A DNA stretch of 64,000 bases from Flavobacterium sp. PMTSA4 (lineage in GTDB: Bacteria > Bacteroidota > Bacteroidia > Flavobacteriales > Flavobacteriaceae), in NCBI RefSeq assembly GCF_032098525.1, contig NZ_CP134890.1, positions 2,790,001-2,854,000 on the forward strand, given 5' to 3'. The position numbers and the translations under genes are program-made. Shown piece by piece: positions 1 through 8,458 of this stretch. The notes under the pieces are model-generated. The model did not search any database, was not told where the DNA came from, and saw only the letters and a list, made by a program, of their open reading frames with translations. Numbering within the stretch: the stretch's first letter is position 1; the number at the start of each line of letters is the position of its first letter.

Positions 1-650
1 ATAAACCTCGTGAAAAGCTTATGCTGAAAGGCAAACAAGCTTTGAGCGATGCCGAGTTGATTGCTATTTTAATTGGTTCGGGAAGTAGAAATGAAAGTGC
101 AGTCGAATTGAGCAAACGCATTTTAGCAAGTGTCGATAATAATCTGAATGCCTTAGGAAAATTATCATTAAAACAATTGATGGAGTTTAAAGGAATAGGC
201 GAAGCGAAGGCAATTTCTATTGCAGCAGCATTAGAATTAGGAAGAAGACGTAGAGCAGAAGAAACTCTCGAATTGAAAAAAATCACATCAAGCAAAGCCG
301 TTTTTGAAATCATGCAACCCATAATTGGCGAGTTACCACATGAAGAATTTTGGGTGTTGTATTTAAACAATTCTAATAAAGTAGTTTACAAAGCACAACT
401 TTCAAAAGGCGGAATCACAGGAACTGTTGTTGATGTTCGGCTAATTTTTAAAACGGCTTTAGAGCAAAACGCAACTTCAATAATTTTATCTCACAATCAT
501 CCATCAGGAAAATTACAAGCCAGTGATGCTGATTTAGAAATTACTGAGAAATTAAAATTAGCAGGAAGTCAGTTGGATGTTAAAGTGTTAGACCATATAA
601 TAATAACTGAAAACGGATATTTAAGTTTTCAAGATGAAGGAATTTTTTAA
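1..650 (+). CDS. radC: RadC family JAB/MPN-domain protein (5' end cut off by the window)
   Basis: The reading frame is open to the left edge: codons from base 3 read KPREKL directly before the first Met at base 21, matching the usual RadC N-terminus, so the true start lies outside the window. A helix-hairpin-helix stretch (FKGIGEAKA) is followed by the JAB/MPN metalloprotease-like domain with HNHPSG and a downstream Asp (SDADLEI), the expected metal ligands. RadC proteins are annotated as DNA repair factors, but their biochemical role is not settled. The stop codon overlaps the next start by one base (TAATG), suggesting co-transcription. Confidence 0.93.
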   Translation, partial: KPREKLMLKGKQALSDAELIAILIGSGSRNESAVELSKRILASVDNNLNALGKLSLKQLMEFKGIGEAKAISIAAALELGRRRRAEETLELKKITSSKAVFEIMQPIIGELPHEEFWVLYLNNSNKVVYKAQLSKGGITGTVVDVRLIFKTALEQNATSIILSHNHPSGKLQASDADLEITEKLKLAGSQLDVKVLDHIIITENGYLSFQDEGIF

Positions 651-1339
651 TGATGAAAGATACGATTACTGATATTTTTTTCGACTTAGACCATACACTT
701 TGGGATTTTGACAAAAATTCCATTTTAGCATTCGATAAAATTTTCAAGAAACAGCATCCAACAATTGATACCAATGCATTTATTGAAATTTATGCACCAA
801 TAAATCAAGCGTGTTGGAAATTGTATCAGTTTGATAAAATTACTCATGAAGAACTGCGTTATCAAAGGCTGAAGCAATCATTTGACGCAATGAACTATGC
901 TATTTCAGATGAAGATATTAATCAAATTAGTATTGATTATATTAATTTTTTACCCGATAACAACCAACTTTTTGATGGTGCAATAGAAGTTTTAAACTAT
1001 TTGAAACCAAATTATAATTTACACATAATAACAAATGGTTTTGCTGAAGTTCAAACCAGAAAATTAAGTAATTCTGGAATTCAAAATTATTTTAAAACAG
1101 TTACCAATTCTGAAATGGCTGGAGTTAAAAAACCACATCCAAACATATTTGAATTTGCGCTATCTTTGGCAAAGGTTTCAAAAAATAATGCGTTAATGAT
1201 TGGCGATTGTATTGATGCAGATGTTCGTGGCGCAATAAATTTTGGTATAAAAGCAATACTATTTGACGAAACCTCAAAGCATAATGAAACCGATGTATTA
1301 ACGATTAATCATTTGTCAGAATTAAAAAATATATTATAA
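650..1339 (+). CDS. HAD-superfamily hydrolase, YjjG-like nucleotidase
   Basis: This 229-residue haloacid dehalogenase-fold protein has motif I FDLDHT (nucleophile and acid/base Asp), motif II IITNG, the motif III Lys in GVKKPHP, and motif IV MIGDCIDADVRGA. The opening FFDLDHTLWDFDKN and the helical cap resemble YjjG-type pyrimidine 5'-nucleotidases, which dephosphorylate (non-canonical) nucleoside monophosphates in the cytoplasm. The substrate is inferred from family resemblance only. The start overlaps the radC stop; a second ATG three bases downstream (653) is equally possible. Confidence 0.85.
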   Translation: MMKDTITDIFFDLDHTLWDFDKNSILAFDKIFKKQHPTIDTNAFIEIYAPINQACWKLYQFDKITHEELRYQRLKQSFDAMNYAISDEDINQISIDYINFLPDNNQLFDGAIEVLNYLKPNYNLHIITNGFAEVQTRKLSNSGIQNYFKTVTNSEMAGVKKPHPNIFEFALSLAKVSKNNALMIGDCIDADVRGAINFGIKAILFDETSKHNETDVLTINHLSELKNIL

Positions 1340-1341
1340 CT

Positions 1342-2079
1342 ATGAAAAGAATTTTTTTGCTACTTACACTTTTAACTTTTAAAATATTTTCGCAAAGTGT
1401 TAATGACTATAAATATGTAATTGTTCCAACAAAATTTGATTTTTTGAAAGAAGAAGATAAGTATAACTTGAATACTTCAACTAGATTATTACTCGAAAAA
1501 TATGGTTTTGAAGTTTTTATGAATAATCAAGATATGCCAACAGATATAGCGAATAATAGATGTAAATCATTAACAGCTGATATAATTAATGAGAGTTCTC
1601 TTTTTGTCACTAAATTGAAAATTGTTCTAAAAGATTGTAAAGACAATATAGTGTTTGAATCTGAATCTGGGAAAAGTAGAGAAAAGCAATTTGCTCAAGC
1701 CTATAATCTTGCGTTTAGAGATGCCGCAAAATCATTTGAATCATTGAATTATAAGTATAGTGGTGAAAACAAAATAGGAACTGATTTAGTTGAAACCAAA
1801 GCAAAAGTAGTTGAAGAAACTAAGGTTGTTGAGCCTTATGCATTATCTTCCGATAACCCAGAAATCTTTTATTTTGCTCAACCGATTGCCAATGGATTTC
1901 AAGTCGTAAACAACGAACCAAGAGTGATTATGCGATTGTTTAATACGTCGCAAAAAAATGTTTATATCGGTGTCAAAGGTGATACAAATGGAGTAGTTAT
2001 AACTAAAAACGGAAAGTGGTTTTTTGAGTATTATGAAAAAGGTAATTTAGTTTCCGAACCTATCAACTTGAGATTTTAA
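1342..2079 (+). CDS. Hypothetical secreted protein
   Basis: A 245-residue protein with a classical signal peptide (MKRIFLLLTLLTFKIFSQS), so it is probably periplasmic or outer-membrane associated. I recognise no catalytic motif. The middle (residues about 25-140) is a mixed alpha/beta region with two Cys, then a Val/Lys/Glu-rich linker (about 148-165) and a C-terminal part rich in beta strands and aromatic residues. It follows the HAD gene by two bases, so it is probably in the same transcript. It ends immediately beside the convergent rarA stop with no visible terminator. No function can be assigned. Confidence 0.7.
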   Translation: MKRIFLLLTLLTFKIFSQSVNDYKYVIVPTKFDFLKEEDKYNLNTSTRLLLEKYGFEVFMNNQDMPTDIANNRCKSLTADIINESSLFVTKLKIVLKDCKDNIVFESESGKSREKQFAQAYNLAFRDAAKSFESLNYKYSGENKIGTDLVETKAKVVEETKVVEPYALSSDNPEIFYFAQPIANGFQVVNNEPRVIMRLFNTSQKNVYIGVKGDTNGVVITKNGKWFFEYYEKGNLVSEPINLRF

Positions 2080-3357
2080 CTAATAACCATATTTATCTTT
2101 CCATCGATTTTTAAGAAATTCTCTGGTGCCATTTTCTCTAGAATTATTTCCTGGATTGTAGAACTTGGTTTCTTTTATTTCTTCGGGTAAATATTCTTGC
2201 TCAGAAAAATTATTGGCATAGTTATGTGAATATTGATATTCTTCTCCATAACCCAATTCTTTCATCAATTTTGTTGGGGCATTTCGCAAATGAATTGGAA
2301 CCGATAAATCGCCCGTTTGTTTTACCATTTGCTGAGCTTCATTTATTGCCATATAACTAGCATTACTTTTAGGTGATGTTGCCAAATAAACAGCACATTG
2401 ACTCAAGATAATTCTACTTTCAGGATTTCCAATGGTTGAAACCGCTTGAAAAGTATTGTTGGCCATAATAAATGCCGTTGGATTAGCGTTGCCAATATCT
2501 TCACTAGAAAGAATCAACATACGACGCGCAATAAATTTTACATCTTCGCCGCCTTCAATCATTCTGGCTAACCAATAAACAGCACCATTTGGATCGCTTC
2601 CTCGGATAGATTTTATAAAAGCCGAAACAATATCATAATGTTGTTCTCCTGTTTTATCATAAAGCACCGTGTTTTGTTGCACCAAATCCAAAACTTTTTG
2701 ATTGGTAATGATAATTTGACCTTCAGAACTGGCGTTTACCACAAGTTCAAAAATATTTAATAGTTTGCGTCCATCACCACCAGAAAGTCGCAATAAAGCT
2801 TCGGTTTCCTTTAGTTTTATTTTTTTGGTCGAAATAATACTATCTTTTTTCATCGCTCGATGTAAAAGTGCAATCAAATCATTCTTTGAAAAAGGATTTA
2901 AAACATACACCTGACAACGTGACAATAAAGCAGGAATAACTTCAAAACTTGGATTTTCGGTGGTAGCTCCAATTAATGTAATCCAACCTTTTTCGACAGC
3001 AGCTAACAATGAATCTTGTTGCGATTTGCTAAAACGATGAATCTCATCTATGAAAAGAATTGGATTTTTAGCCGTAAATAATCCGCCGCTTTGTTTGGCT
3101 TTTTCAATAACATCGCGAATGTCTTTTACACCACTATTGATGGCGCTTAATTCATAAAACGGACGATTGCTTTGCTTGGCAATAATTTGTGCAAGCGTAG
3201 TTTTTCCAGTTCCGGGCGAACCCCAAAATATCATCGATGGAATAATTCCTTTTTTAATTTGTTGTGTTAGCGAACCATTTTCGCCTACTAGATGCAGCTG
3301 ACTGATATAGTCTTCTAGTTTTTGTGGACGTATACGTTCTGCTAAAGGAGTTTCCAT
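2080..3357 (-). CDS. rarA: Replication-associated recombination protein A (RarA/MgsA), AAA+ ATPase
   Basis: A 425-residue AAA+ ATPase of the clamp-loader-like RarA/WRNIP1 family. Walker A is GSPGTGKTT, Walker B is LFIDEIHRF, and GATTENPSFEV is the typical sensor region. The C-terminal half has the MgsA signature (IRGSDPNGAVYWLARMI and RRMLILSSEDIGNANP). The family acts at stalled replication forks as a tetramer and interacts with SSB. The start PLAERIRP region fits the family N-terminus. It converges on the preceding plus-strand gene with no spacer. Confidence 0.96.
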   Translation of the reverse strand: METPLAERIRPQKLEDYISQLHLVGENGSLTQQIKKGIIPSMIFWGSPGTGKTTLAQIIAKQSNRPFYELSAINSGVKDIRDVIEKAKQSGGLFTAKNPILFIDEIHRFSKSQQDSLLAAVEKGWITLIGATTENPSFEVIPALLSRCQVYVLNPFSKNDLIALLHRAMKKDSIISTKKIKLKETEALLRLSGGDGRKLLNIFELVVNASSEGQIIITNQKVLDLVQQNTVLYDKTGEQHYDIVSAFIKSIRGSDPNGAVYWLARMIEGGEDVKFIARRMLILSSEDIGNANPTAFIMANNTFQAVSTIGNPESRIILSQCAVYLATSPKSNASYMAINEAQQMVKQTGDLSVPIHLRNAPTKLMKELGYGEEYQYSHNYANNFSEQEYLPEEIKETKFYNPGNNSRENGTREFLKNRWKDKYGY

Positions 3358-3687
3358 GAAAATTTATTCAAAATGGGTATGCACAAATTTAATTATATTC
3401 ATCTGTTATAAAACCATTTTTTAGCGAATATTTCAATAGGGTAGCGCTTTTAAGGCGCAATTGAAGTTATTAACAATTTTTACCCGAAACCTTCCTGCAC
3501 CCGTGCGACAAACTTTCGGGAAAGCACAAAACCTTCTTGCAGTGTAGCTAGAAGTTTTCGGGCAATATCGAAGGTTCTTTGCGGTACTGTTTGGATCTTT
3601 CGGGCAGAAAAGTAGTCAGGTATGACAAATTAGCATTAAATTTAGATTGGCTAGATTATTGAAAACAGATTTGCAATAAAATTTCCT
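3358..3687. other. Non-coding spacer between rarA and the rhomboid gene
   Basis: These 330 bases hold no credible gene. They contain a short GC-rich hairpin (3444-3458, GCGC arms), the degenerate repeat cluster at 3483-3605, and a weak Bacteroidetes-type promoter before the rhomboid gene (TTG at 3647-3649 and CAgaTTTG at 3666-3673, spacer 16). As the flanking genes diverge, the promoter of rarA must also lie here, but I could not place it. Confidence 0.6.
3483..3605. repeat. Three degenerate 33-35 bp repeat units
   Basis: Three related units lie at 3489-3521, 3531-3563 and 3571-3605. Each begins with a CCTTC/GGTTC-like block followed by TGCA/TGCG, and each ends in TTTCGGG. The middle unit has an inverted repeat (CTTCTTGC and GCTAGAAG around AGTGTA), and a CCCGAAA at 3483 mirrors the TTTCGGG of unit 1. 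They are clearly richer in G+C than the surroundings and resemble a small palindromic extragenic element, but I cannot name a family. Confidence 0.5.
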
Positions 3688-4440
3688 ATGAACGAACAAA
3701 ATCATTTCAAGTTTACACCTTCCGTTTGGATTGTTCCAACGTTATTGTTAATGCTAATTTGGACCGTCTTTTTGATGGAAGATAAGTATAATGTAAGCTT
3801 CACAGAGTTCGGTATCTATTCAAGAACGATTTCTGGAATGAAAGGAATACTTTTAAGTCCGTTTCTTCATGGCGATTTCAATCATATAGCTAGCAACTCC
3901 ATTCCGTTATTTGTATTATCGGTTGCTTTGATTTATTTCTACAGAAATCTATCGCTCAAAGTGTTGATTTATGGAGTTCTTTTATCGGGATTAATTACAT
4001 GGATTATTGGTAGAAACTCCTATCACATCGGCGCAAGTGGTTTGATTTATGTGTTGGTTTCATTTATTTTTTTCAAAGGAGTAATGACCAAATACTATCG
4101 TTTAATGGCTTTATCATTGGCTGTAGTAATGGTTTATGGTGGAATGATATGGTATGTTTTTCCCGAAATTGATACTAAAATTTCTTGGGAAGGACATTTG
4201 GCTGGATTGATTACCGGATTTGCTTTTGCGGTGTATTATAAAACTCCAGACTATGTTAAATCAATTCAATACGATTGGGAAAAACCCGATTTTAATCCTG
4301 AGGAAGATGCTTTTATGAAACGATTTGATGAAAATGGAAATTTTGTTAATCCACCAAAAGAGGAAGATATTCCAGATGAAAATAATGCTACCGCAACGGT
4401 TAAATATGTTTATAACTATAAAGAAACCAAAAAAGATTAA
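3688..4440 (+). CDS. Rhomboid family intramembrane serine protease
   Basis: A 250-residue membrane protein with about six hydrophobic segments. The rhomboid catalytic dyad is visible: the Ser in HIGASGLIY (GxSG motif) and the His in WEGHLAGLITG. The HGDFNHIASN segment supplies the His and Asn typical of the loop and helix 2. Rhomboids cleave transmembrane substrates within the inner membrane. The C-terminal tail (about 60 residues) is acidic and presumably cytoplasmic. Its 3' end overlaps the 3' end of convergent rlmB by four bases. The substrate is unknown. Confidence 0.92.
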   Translation: MNEQNHFKFTPSVWIVPTLLLMLIWTVFLMEDKYNVSFTEFGIYSRTISGMKGILLSPFLHGDFNHIASNSIPLFVLSVALIYFYRNLSLKVLIYGVLLSGLITWIIGRNSYHIGASGLIYVLVSFIFFKGVMTKYYRLMALSLAVVMVYGGMIWYVFPEIDTKISWEGHLAGLITGFAFAVYYKTPDYVKSIQYDWEKPDFNPEEDAFMKRFDENGNFVNPPKEEDIPDENNATATVKYVYNYKETKKD

Positions 4441-5171
4441 CTTCTTTGTCTAACGGTTTCATATAAAAATGCACCACAAGCCACCGAAACATTTAAAGAA
4501 CCAATAGTTCCAAACATAGGTAACTTAGCTTTTTCATCAACAATTTTCAAAACAGATGGATTAATTCCTCGGTCTTCGCTTCCCATAATGATGGCAACAG
4601 GTTCGTTCAAAGAAATATTATAGATGTTTTGGTCTGTTTTTTCAGTAGCAGCAACCGTTTTTATACCAGAAGCTTGAAGGTGAAAAATAGCGTCTTTAAT
4701 ATGATCAACTTTGCAAATTGGAATGTTGAAAACAGCACCCGCAGAAGTTTTAACCGTATCACCATTAACAGGAGCAGAACCTTGTTTCTGAATAATTATT
4801 CCATCAACTCCAGTGCATTCTGCAGTTCTGATAATAGCACCAAAATTACGAGCATCTGATAATTGGTCAAGAATTAAGAAGAAAGGTTTTTTACCGCTAT
4901 CGATAACATTTTCTATTAAATTTTCAATTTCAACAAAACCAATTGGTGATATTGTAGCAACAGCACCTTGATGATTATTAGAAGTAAATCTATTAAGTTT
5001 TTCAACTGGAACATAGGAGAAGTTGATGCTTTTTTGTTTCATCACTTTCATTAACTCCTTCATTAAATCGCCTTGAACATCTTTCTGAATAAACACTTTA
5101 TCAATTACAGTTCCTGATTGTATCGCTTCTATAATAGCTCTAATTCCAAATATTTGCTGGTCTTTTTTCAT
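4437..5171 (-). CDS. rlmB: 23S rRNA (guanosine-2'-O)-methyltransferase RlmB, TrmH/SpoU family
   Basis: A SPOUT methyltransferase of about 244 residues. The N-terminal substrate-binding domain begins QQIFGIRAIIEAI. The knotted catalytic domain shows the three SpoU motifs: LDQLSDARNFGAIIRTAEC, IIMGSEDRGI and LNVSVACGAFLYE. The family methylates the ribose of G2251 in 23S rRNA. I place the start at the ATG at 5169-5171 (MKKDQQIF). The frame extends ten codons further upstream, but that extension runs into the terminator at 5188-5215 and does not match the family. Confidence 0.93.
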   Translation of the reverse strand: MKKDQQIFGIRAIIEAIQSGTVIDKVFIQKDVQGDLMKELMKVMKQKSINFSYVPVEKLNRFTSNNHQGAVATISPIGFVEIENLIENVIDSGKKPFFLILDQLSDARNFGAIIRTAECTGVDGIIIQKQGSAPVNGDTVKTSAGAVFNIPICKVDHIKDAIFHLQASGIKTVAATEKTDQNIYNISLNEPVAIIMGSEDRGINPSVLKIVDEKAKLPMFGTIGSLNVSVACGAFLYETVRQRS

Positions 5172-5187
5172 GAGGCAAAGATATAAA

Positions 5188-5215
5188 AAAACCACCCGCA
5201 ATTGCGAGTGGTTTT
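5188..5215 (-). terminator. Intrinsic terminator of the SusC/SusD operon
   Basis: A 12-position stem (one C/A mismatch) closes on an AATT loop: AAAACCACCCGC pairs with GCGAGTGGTTTT. Read on the minus strand, it is followed by a T run, as expected for termination of transcripts leaving the lipoprotein gene whose stop is at 5236. It lies just upstream of rlmB and separates the two minus-strand units. Confidence 0.8.
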
Positions 5216-5235
5216 ACTGTATTGAAATAATTTAA

Positions 5236-6078
5236 TTATAACGTTAGAGCTGGCCAATTATTACCGTCAGTTCTTGTTATAGTTGTATCACCATATTCTC
5301 CATAATCATTTTCCCAATGGAAAGACATTGAAGATCCATTAATAACTAAATTACTTAATGTAAACACTTCACCATATTGATCTTCGCCATCATAAGATAA
5401 AGTTCCACATTGCACTTTGAAACTTACTCCAGTAGCAATATTTCCTGGACCATAAAGCCCAATCCAGCCACCAAAAGAAGCATCTGACAATTCATAAACA
5501 CCAGCAGCAGTTTCTGTTAATGTAACAGAACCGGTTAAAGGACCAGCAGCTGACTCTCCAGTTGGAGCAGAAACGTTAGTTGTGCTAAAAGTACAAGTTC
5601 CAGCTAAGTCAGAGTAACAATCTTCAATAGTAAATGTTACAGTTTTTGATTCAATAGAAGCGTTTGATGTATTAACATTACTAATTTGTAATGTAACAGT
5701 TTCATCACCTTCTTCTTCCGTATCATTTAAGATACTTATTGTACCTGTTCCTGTTGTTGAATATGCAGGGATTATTACTTCATGATCAAAACTAAAGTCT
5801 TCATCTTCAGTTGCAGTTCCATCAACAACTTTTACACTAACATGTATATCAACTACTTGAGGTTTATCTAAAGTAATAGTATACGAATATGTGTCTTCAA
5901 ATCCTTCTTTAACAGTCTGAGTAGCTGCCAAAGTACCATCAAAAGTGATTGTTCCAACCACGTCTTCGGCAACTTCTAGATTACTATAACCAGTAGCATC
6001 ATCTTTATCACAGTTGGTGAATAATACTGCAACTAATGCTAGTGTTGTAAATAAATTTGCTTTAAATATTTTTTTCAT
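5236..6078 (-). CDS. Surface lipoprotein with Calx-beta-like domain
   Basis: A 280-residue lipoprotein: signal peptide ending LFTNC, with the lipidated Cys at 23 followed by DKDD. Acidic residues at this place act as a surface-export signal in several Flavobacteriaceae, so cell-surface exposure is likely. Residues about 40-150 look like a Calx-beta domain (GTATEDEDFSF, GDETVTLQISN). Residues about 150-280 form a separate beta-rich domain with two Cys (GTCTFS and VQCGTL). It is the last gene of the SusC/SusD operon, 11 bases after the preceding gene. A ligand-binding role beside SusD is an inference; the ligand is unknown. Confidence 0.75.
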   Translation of the reverse strand: MKKIFKANLFTTLALVAVLFTNCDKDDATGYSNLEVAEDVVGTITFDGTLAATQTVKEGFEDTYSYTITLDKPQVVDIHVSVKVVDGTATEDEDFSFDHEVIIPAYSTTGTGTISILNDTEEEGDETVTLQISNVNTSNASIESKTVTFTIEDCYSDLAGTCTFSTTNVSAPTGESAAGPLTGSVTLTETAAGVYELSDASFGGWIGLYGPGNIATGVSFKVQCGTLSYDGEDQYGEVFTLSNLVINGSSMSFHWENDYGEYGDTTITRTDGNNWPALTL

Positions 6079-6089
6079 ACTTTCTATTA

Positions 6090-7028
6090 TTAGTCTACAA
6101 TTTTTTCCATTACTTGATAAAATGTTCTAGGTCCAGAACCAGGTGTATAATATCCAAAAGACATTACTAATTGATCTTTACCATTAACATCATCTCTAAT
6201 TACAAAGTTAGAATTACCACAATTTACATCAGACATATCACCAGGATTTGTTAAGCATGTAATAAAAGGTTGAGCATTGCCTTGTTGTGCAACTCCATCA
6301 GGTGTTGTTGCAGGATAACCAATTATGTCATTAGAGTCGATTGTGAAATAATAATCTCCACCCGTTGCTGTACTTGTATTTTCGAATGGGCCAAAATATT
6401 TTTTAACTCTATAAGTCGTTGAATTTACTGATTCAACTGTAGTTTCTGCAGGCCAATCAGCTTCAGTGTAAGTTAACACACCAATTCTGTAATAAAATCC
6501 ACTTATACATTTATATGTTCCAGCAAAACGAGTCCCAACAGCTACTTTTATTCTTTGCGCATTTTCATGTAATTTGTCGTTAGAAGTATGGCTAACAAAA
6601 ATTAATTCCCAATAATCACCAATGTTTAAATTACTGTCATCATCCGGTAAACCAGCCCCATTAACGGTTAAACCATTTCTTAATTCATCATAAGTGAAAG
6701 TAAAAGACGTATTTTCAACTTGATTAACGTTAGGGAAAGTGAAAGATTTTAATAATACTGTTTCTGATGAAACACCATCTGTGTTTGTGAATTTTTTATA
6801 TACATCTACTGACAATGTTTGCACTTCACCTTGAAATACACTTATGTCCGCAGTGTATTCAAAATCATTACCATTACCTACTACATAAGCTAATGTAGAC
6901 TTTTTGTAAGTTAACAAACCGCCTTCGTTTTCATTACCAGTATGTGTATCGTAATTATCATCCGAACATGATACAACTCCTAGAGTTGTAATCATCATTA
7001 ATAAATAAGTTATTTTTTTCATAATCAT
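6090..7028 (-). CDS. Surface lipoprotein of the SusC/SusD operon, unknown function
   Basis: A 312-residue lipoprotein: signal peptide with lipobox GVVSC and acidic residues after the Cys (SDDN), compatible with export to the cell surface. I recognise no named domain. The N-terminal half is beta-rich, and the C-terminal part starts with FAGTYKCISG and has two more Cys, a layout loosely like the second domain of the next gene. The ATG at 7022 (MKKITYLL) is an alternative start two codons inside. It follows the susD-like gene by six bases. In comparable operons the third and fourth genes often encode substrate-binding lipoproteins. Confidence 0.7.
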   Translation of the reverse strand: MIMKKITYLLMMITTLGVVSCSDDNYDTHTGNENEGGLLTYKKSTLAYVVGNGNDFEYTADISVFQGEVQTLSVDVYKKFTNTDGVSSETVLLKSFTFPNVNQVENTSFTFTYDELRNGLTVNGAGLPDDDSNLNIGDYWELIFVSHTSNDKLHENAQRIKVAVGTRFAGTYKCISGFYYRIGVLTYTEADWPAETTVESVNSTTYRVKKYFGPFENTSTATGGDYYFTIDSNDIIGYPATTPDGVAQQGNAQPFITCLTNPGDMSDVNCGNSNFVIRDDVNGKDQLVMSFGYYTPGSGPRTFYQVMEKIVD

Positions 7029-7034
7029 TTTTTT

Positions 7035-8453
7035 TTAATTCATCCACCAAACTTTTGAAAGCATTGAATCTCCTTGATCTAATGTAGAAACTGCAGCTTG
7101 ATAGTTTTCCTGATTGTAGTTTTGAGTGTCAGTAGAGAAATAAAATCTTTTTGGGATAGCTGATATTGCTGCATTTACAACAGGAGATAATGTAGGAACT
7201 CCTGTTCTTCTCCATTCTGTCCATGCTTCAATACCTTGCCCATAGAGAGTTAACCACATTTGCTCACCAATTTTTGTTCTTCCAATAGTTAATGTAGAAA
7301 AATCAATAGTTGGTTGAGATAAATAGGTGCTAATTGCACTTGCAGAAACTCCATTCCATTCCATATTAGCAGTGATACCATTTCTATAATGAGCAACTGC
7401 AGTTGTTATCCCACCACTAATGTAACCTTCTAAAGCTGCTTCAGCTAGATATAATTCTACTTGAGAGTAGGATAAAATAACACCTGGTAGTGTAGGATCT
7501 AGATATTTTGTGCCAGGTGATGAAAAACCTCCGTAATTTCCAGAATGTTCTTCTCCTGGAATATTTCCAACATATTGTCCTCCGACGTTAAGTTGAGCAA
7601 ATATTGCTTTTCTAGGATCACTTAAATTGTTTAACTTATCAATTAAAACAGAACTTACTTTATATTCTGCTCTATTACTGTAAACAATTGTTTCATAAAG
7701 AGGATTTGCATCAGGTTGTGAAGCAGTATAAACTAATTCAGCTGAATCACTATTTGAAGACATTAATAAACCTGAATTTACTAACGCAGTTAATTCTGTA
7801 CTTACATCTCTCTTTTTAGAAATTCTCATTAAAACTTTTAACTTTAATGATGCTCCAAACTTTCTCCATTTTGCAACATCACCAGCATATAATAAGTCTG
7901 CACTTGCAGTAATTTCTCCACTTCCATTTGCTAAAAGAACATCAGCTTGGTCTAAAAGTGAAAGAATACCATCGTAAACAAATTCTTGAGAATCATGAAC
8001 TGGTTTTGTGTTACCAGGAACACCTGCTTCAGTAAATGGAACTGGGCCATAAACATCAGTTAAGATTTGGAAAGCGTTTGCCTTCATTATAATAGCAGCA
8101 GCTTGAAGATTTGTATTTCCTTCAGCTTCTGCTAAATCTGCAGCTGTACTTGCTTCTGCAATGGAACTAGCATATAAATTTGTCCATAGAGAATTCATTA
8201 GTGCTCTTCTAGGGATATACTTTTCTTCATCATTATATTGAACTTTAGACCAATGTTGAGCCCAGCATAATCCCATATCACCACCAATTTGAGCATTGTA
8301 TAGTGAATTTTGTGTTACAATGATTGCAGAAGTTAACAATAAGTTTGGATCAGTAACATCAGAATCATTTGGAGAGACGTTAATCTCTTCAAAATTATTG
8401 TCACAACTTATAACAAGTAGCGTTGTGAATAATAAATAAAATATTTTTTTCAT
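7035..8453 (-). CDS. SusD/RagB-like outer-membrane lipoprotein
   Basis: A 472-residue lipoprotein with lipobox VISC (Cys17) followed by DNNFEE. The SusD-like architecture is visible: an N-terminal NVSPNDSDVTDPNLLLTSAI segment, helical TPR-like stretches (AAAIIMKANAFQILTDVYGPVPFTEA) and a C-terminal VELYLAEAALEG region. It most resembles the SusD-like group often paired with a short SusC. It acts as a lid over the SusC transporter and captures substrate at the cell surface. The gene begins five bases after the SusC stop. The substrate cannot be read from the sequence. Confidence 0.93.
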   Translation of the reverse strand: MKKIFYLLFTTLLVISCDNNFEEINVSPNDSDVTDPNLLLTSAIIVTQNSLYNAQIGGDMGLCWAQHWSKVQYNDEEKYIPRRALMNSLWTNLYASSIAEASTAADLAEAEGNTNLQAAAIIMKANAFQILTDVYGPVPFTEAGVPGNTKPVHDSQEFVYDGILSLLDQADVLLANGSGEITASADLLYAGDVAKWRKFGASLKLKVLMRISKKRDVSTELTALVNSGLLMSSNSDSAELVYTASQPDANPLYETIVYSNRAEYKVSSVLIDKLNNLSDPRKAIFAQLNVGGQYVGNIPGEEHSGNYGGFSSPGTKYLDPTLPGVILSYSQVELYLAEAALEGYISGGITTAVAHYRNGITANMEWNGVSASAISTYLSQPTIDFSTLTIGRTKIGEQMWLTLYGQGIEAWTEWRRTGVPTLSPVVNAAISAIPKRFYFSTDTQNYNQENYQAAVSTLDQGDSMLSKVWWMN

Positions 8454-8458
8454 AGTAA

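Noticed and set aside
3358..3687. A tRNA or small RNA gene in the rarA-rhomboid spacer
   Set aside because: No cloverleaf, no TTC-loop sequence and no terminator-bounded transcript could be recognised; the repeats explain the GC-rich patch better.
4629..4859. Plus-strand frame opposite rlmB
   Set aside because: It lies wholly inside a well-supported gene on the other strand, and its translation looks like no protein family.
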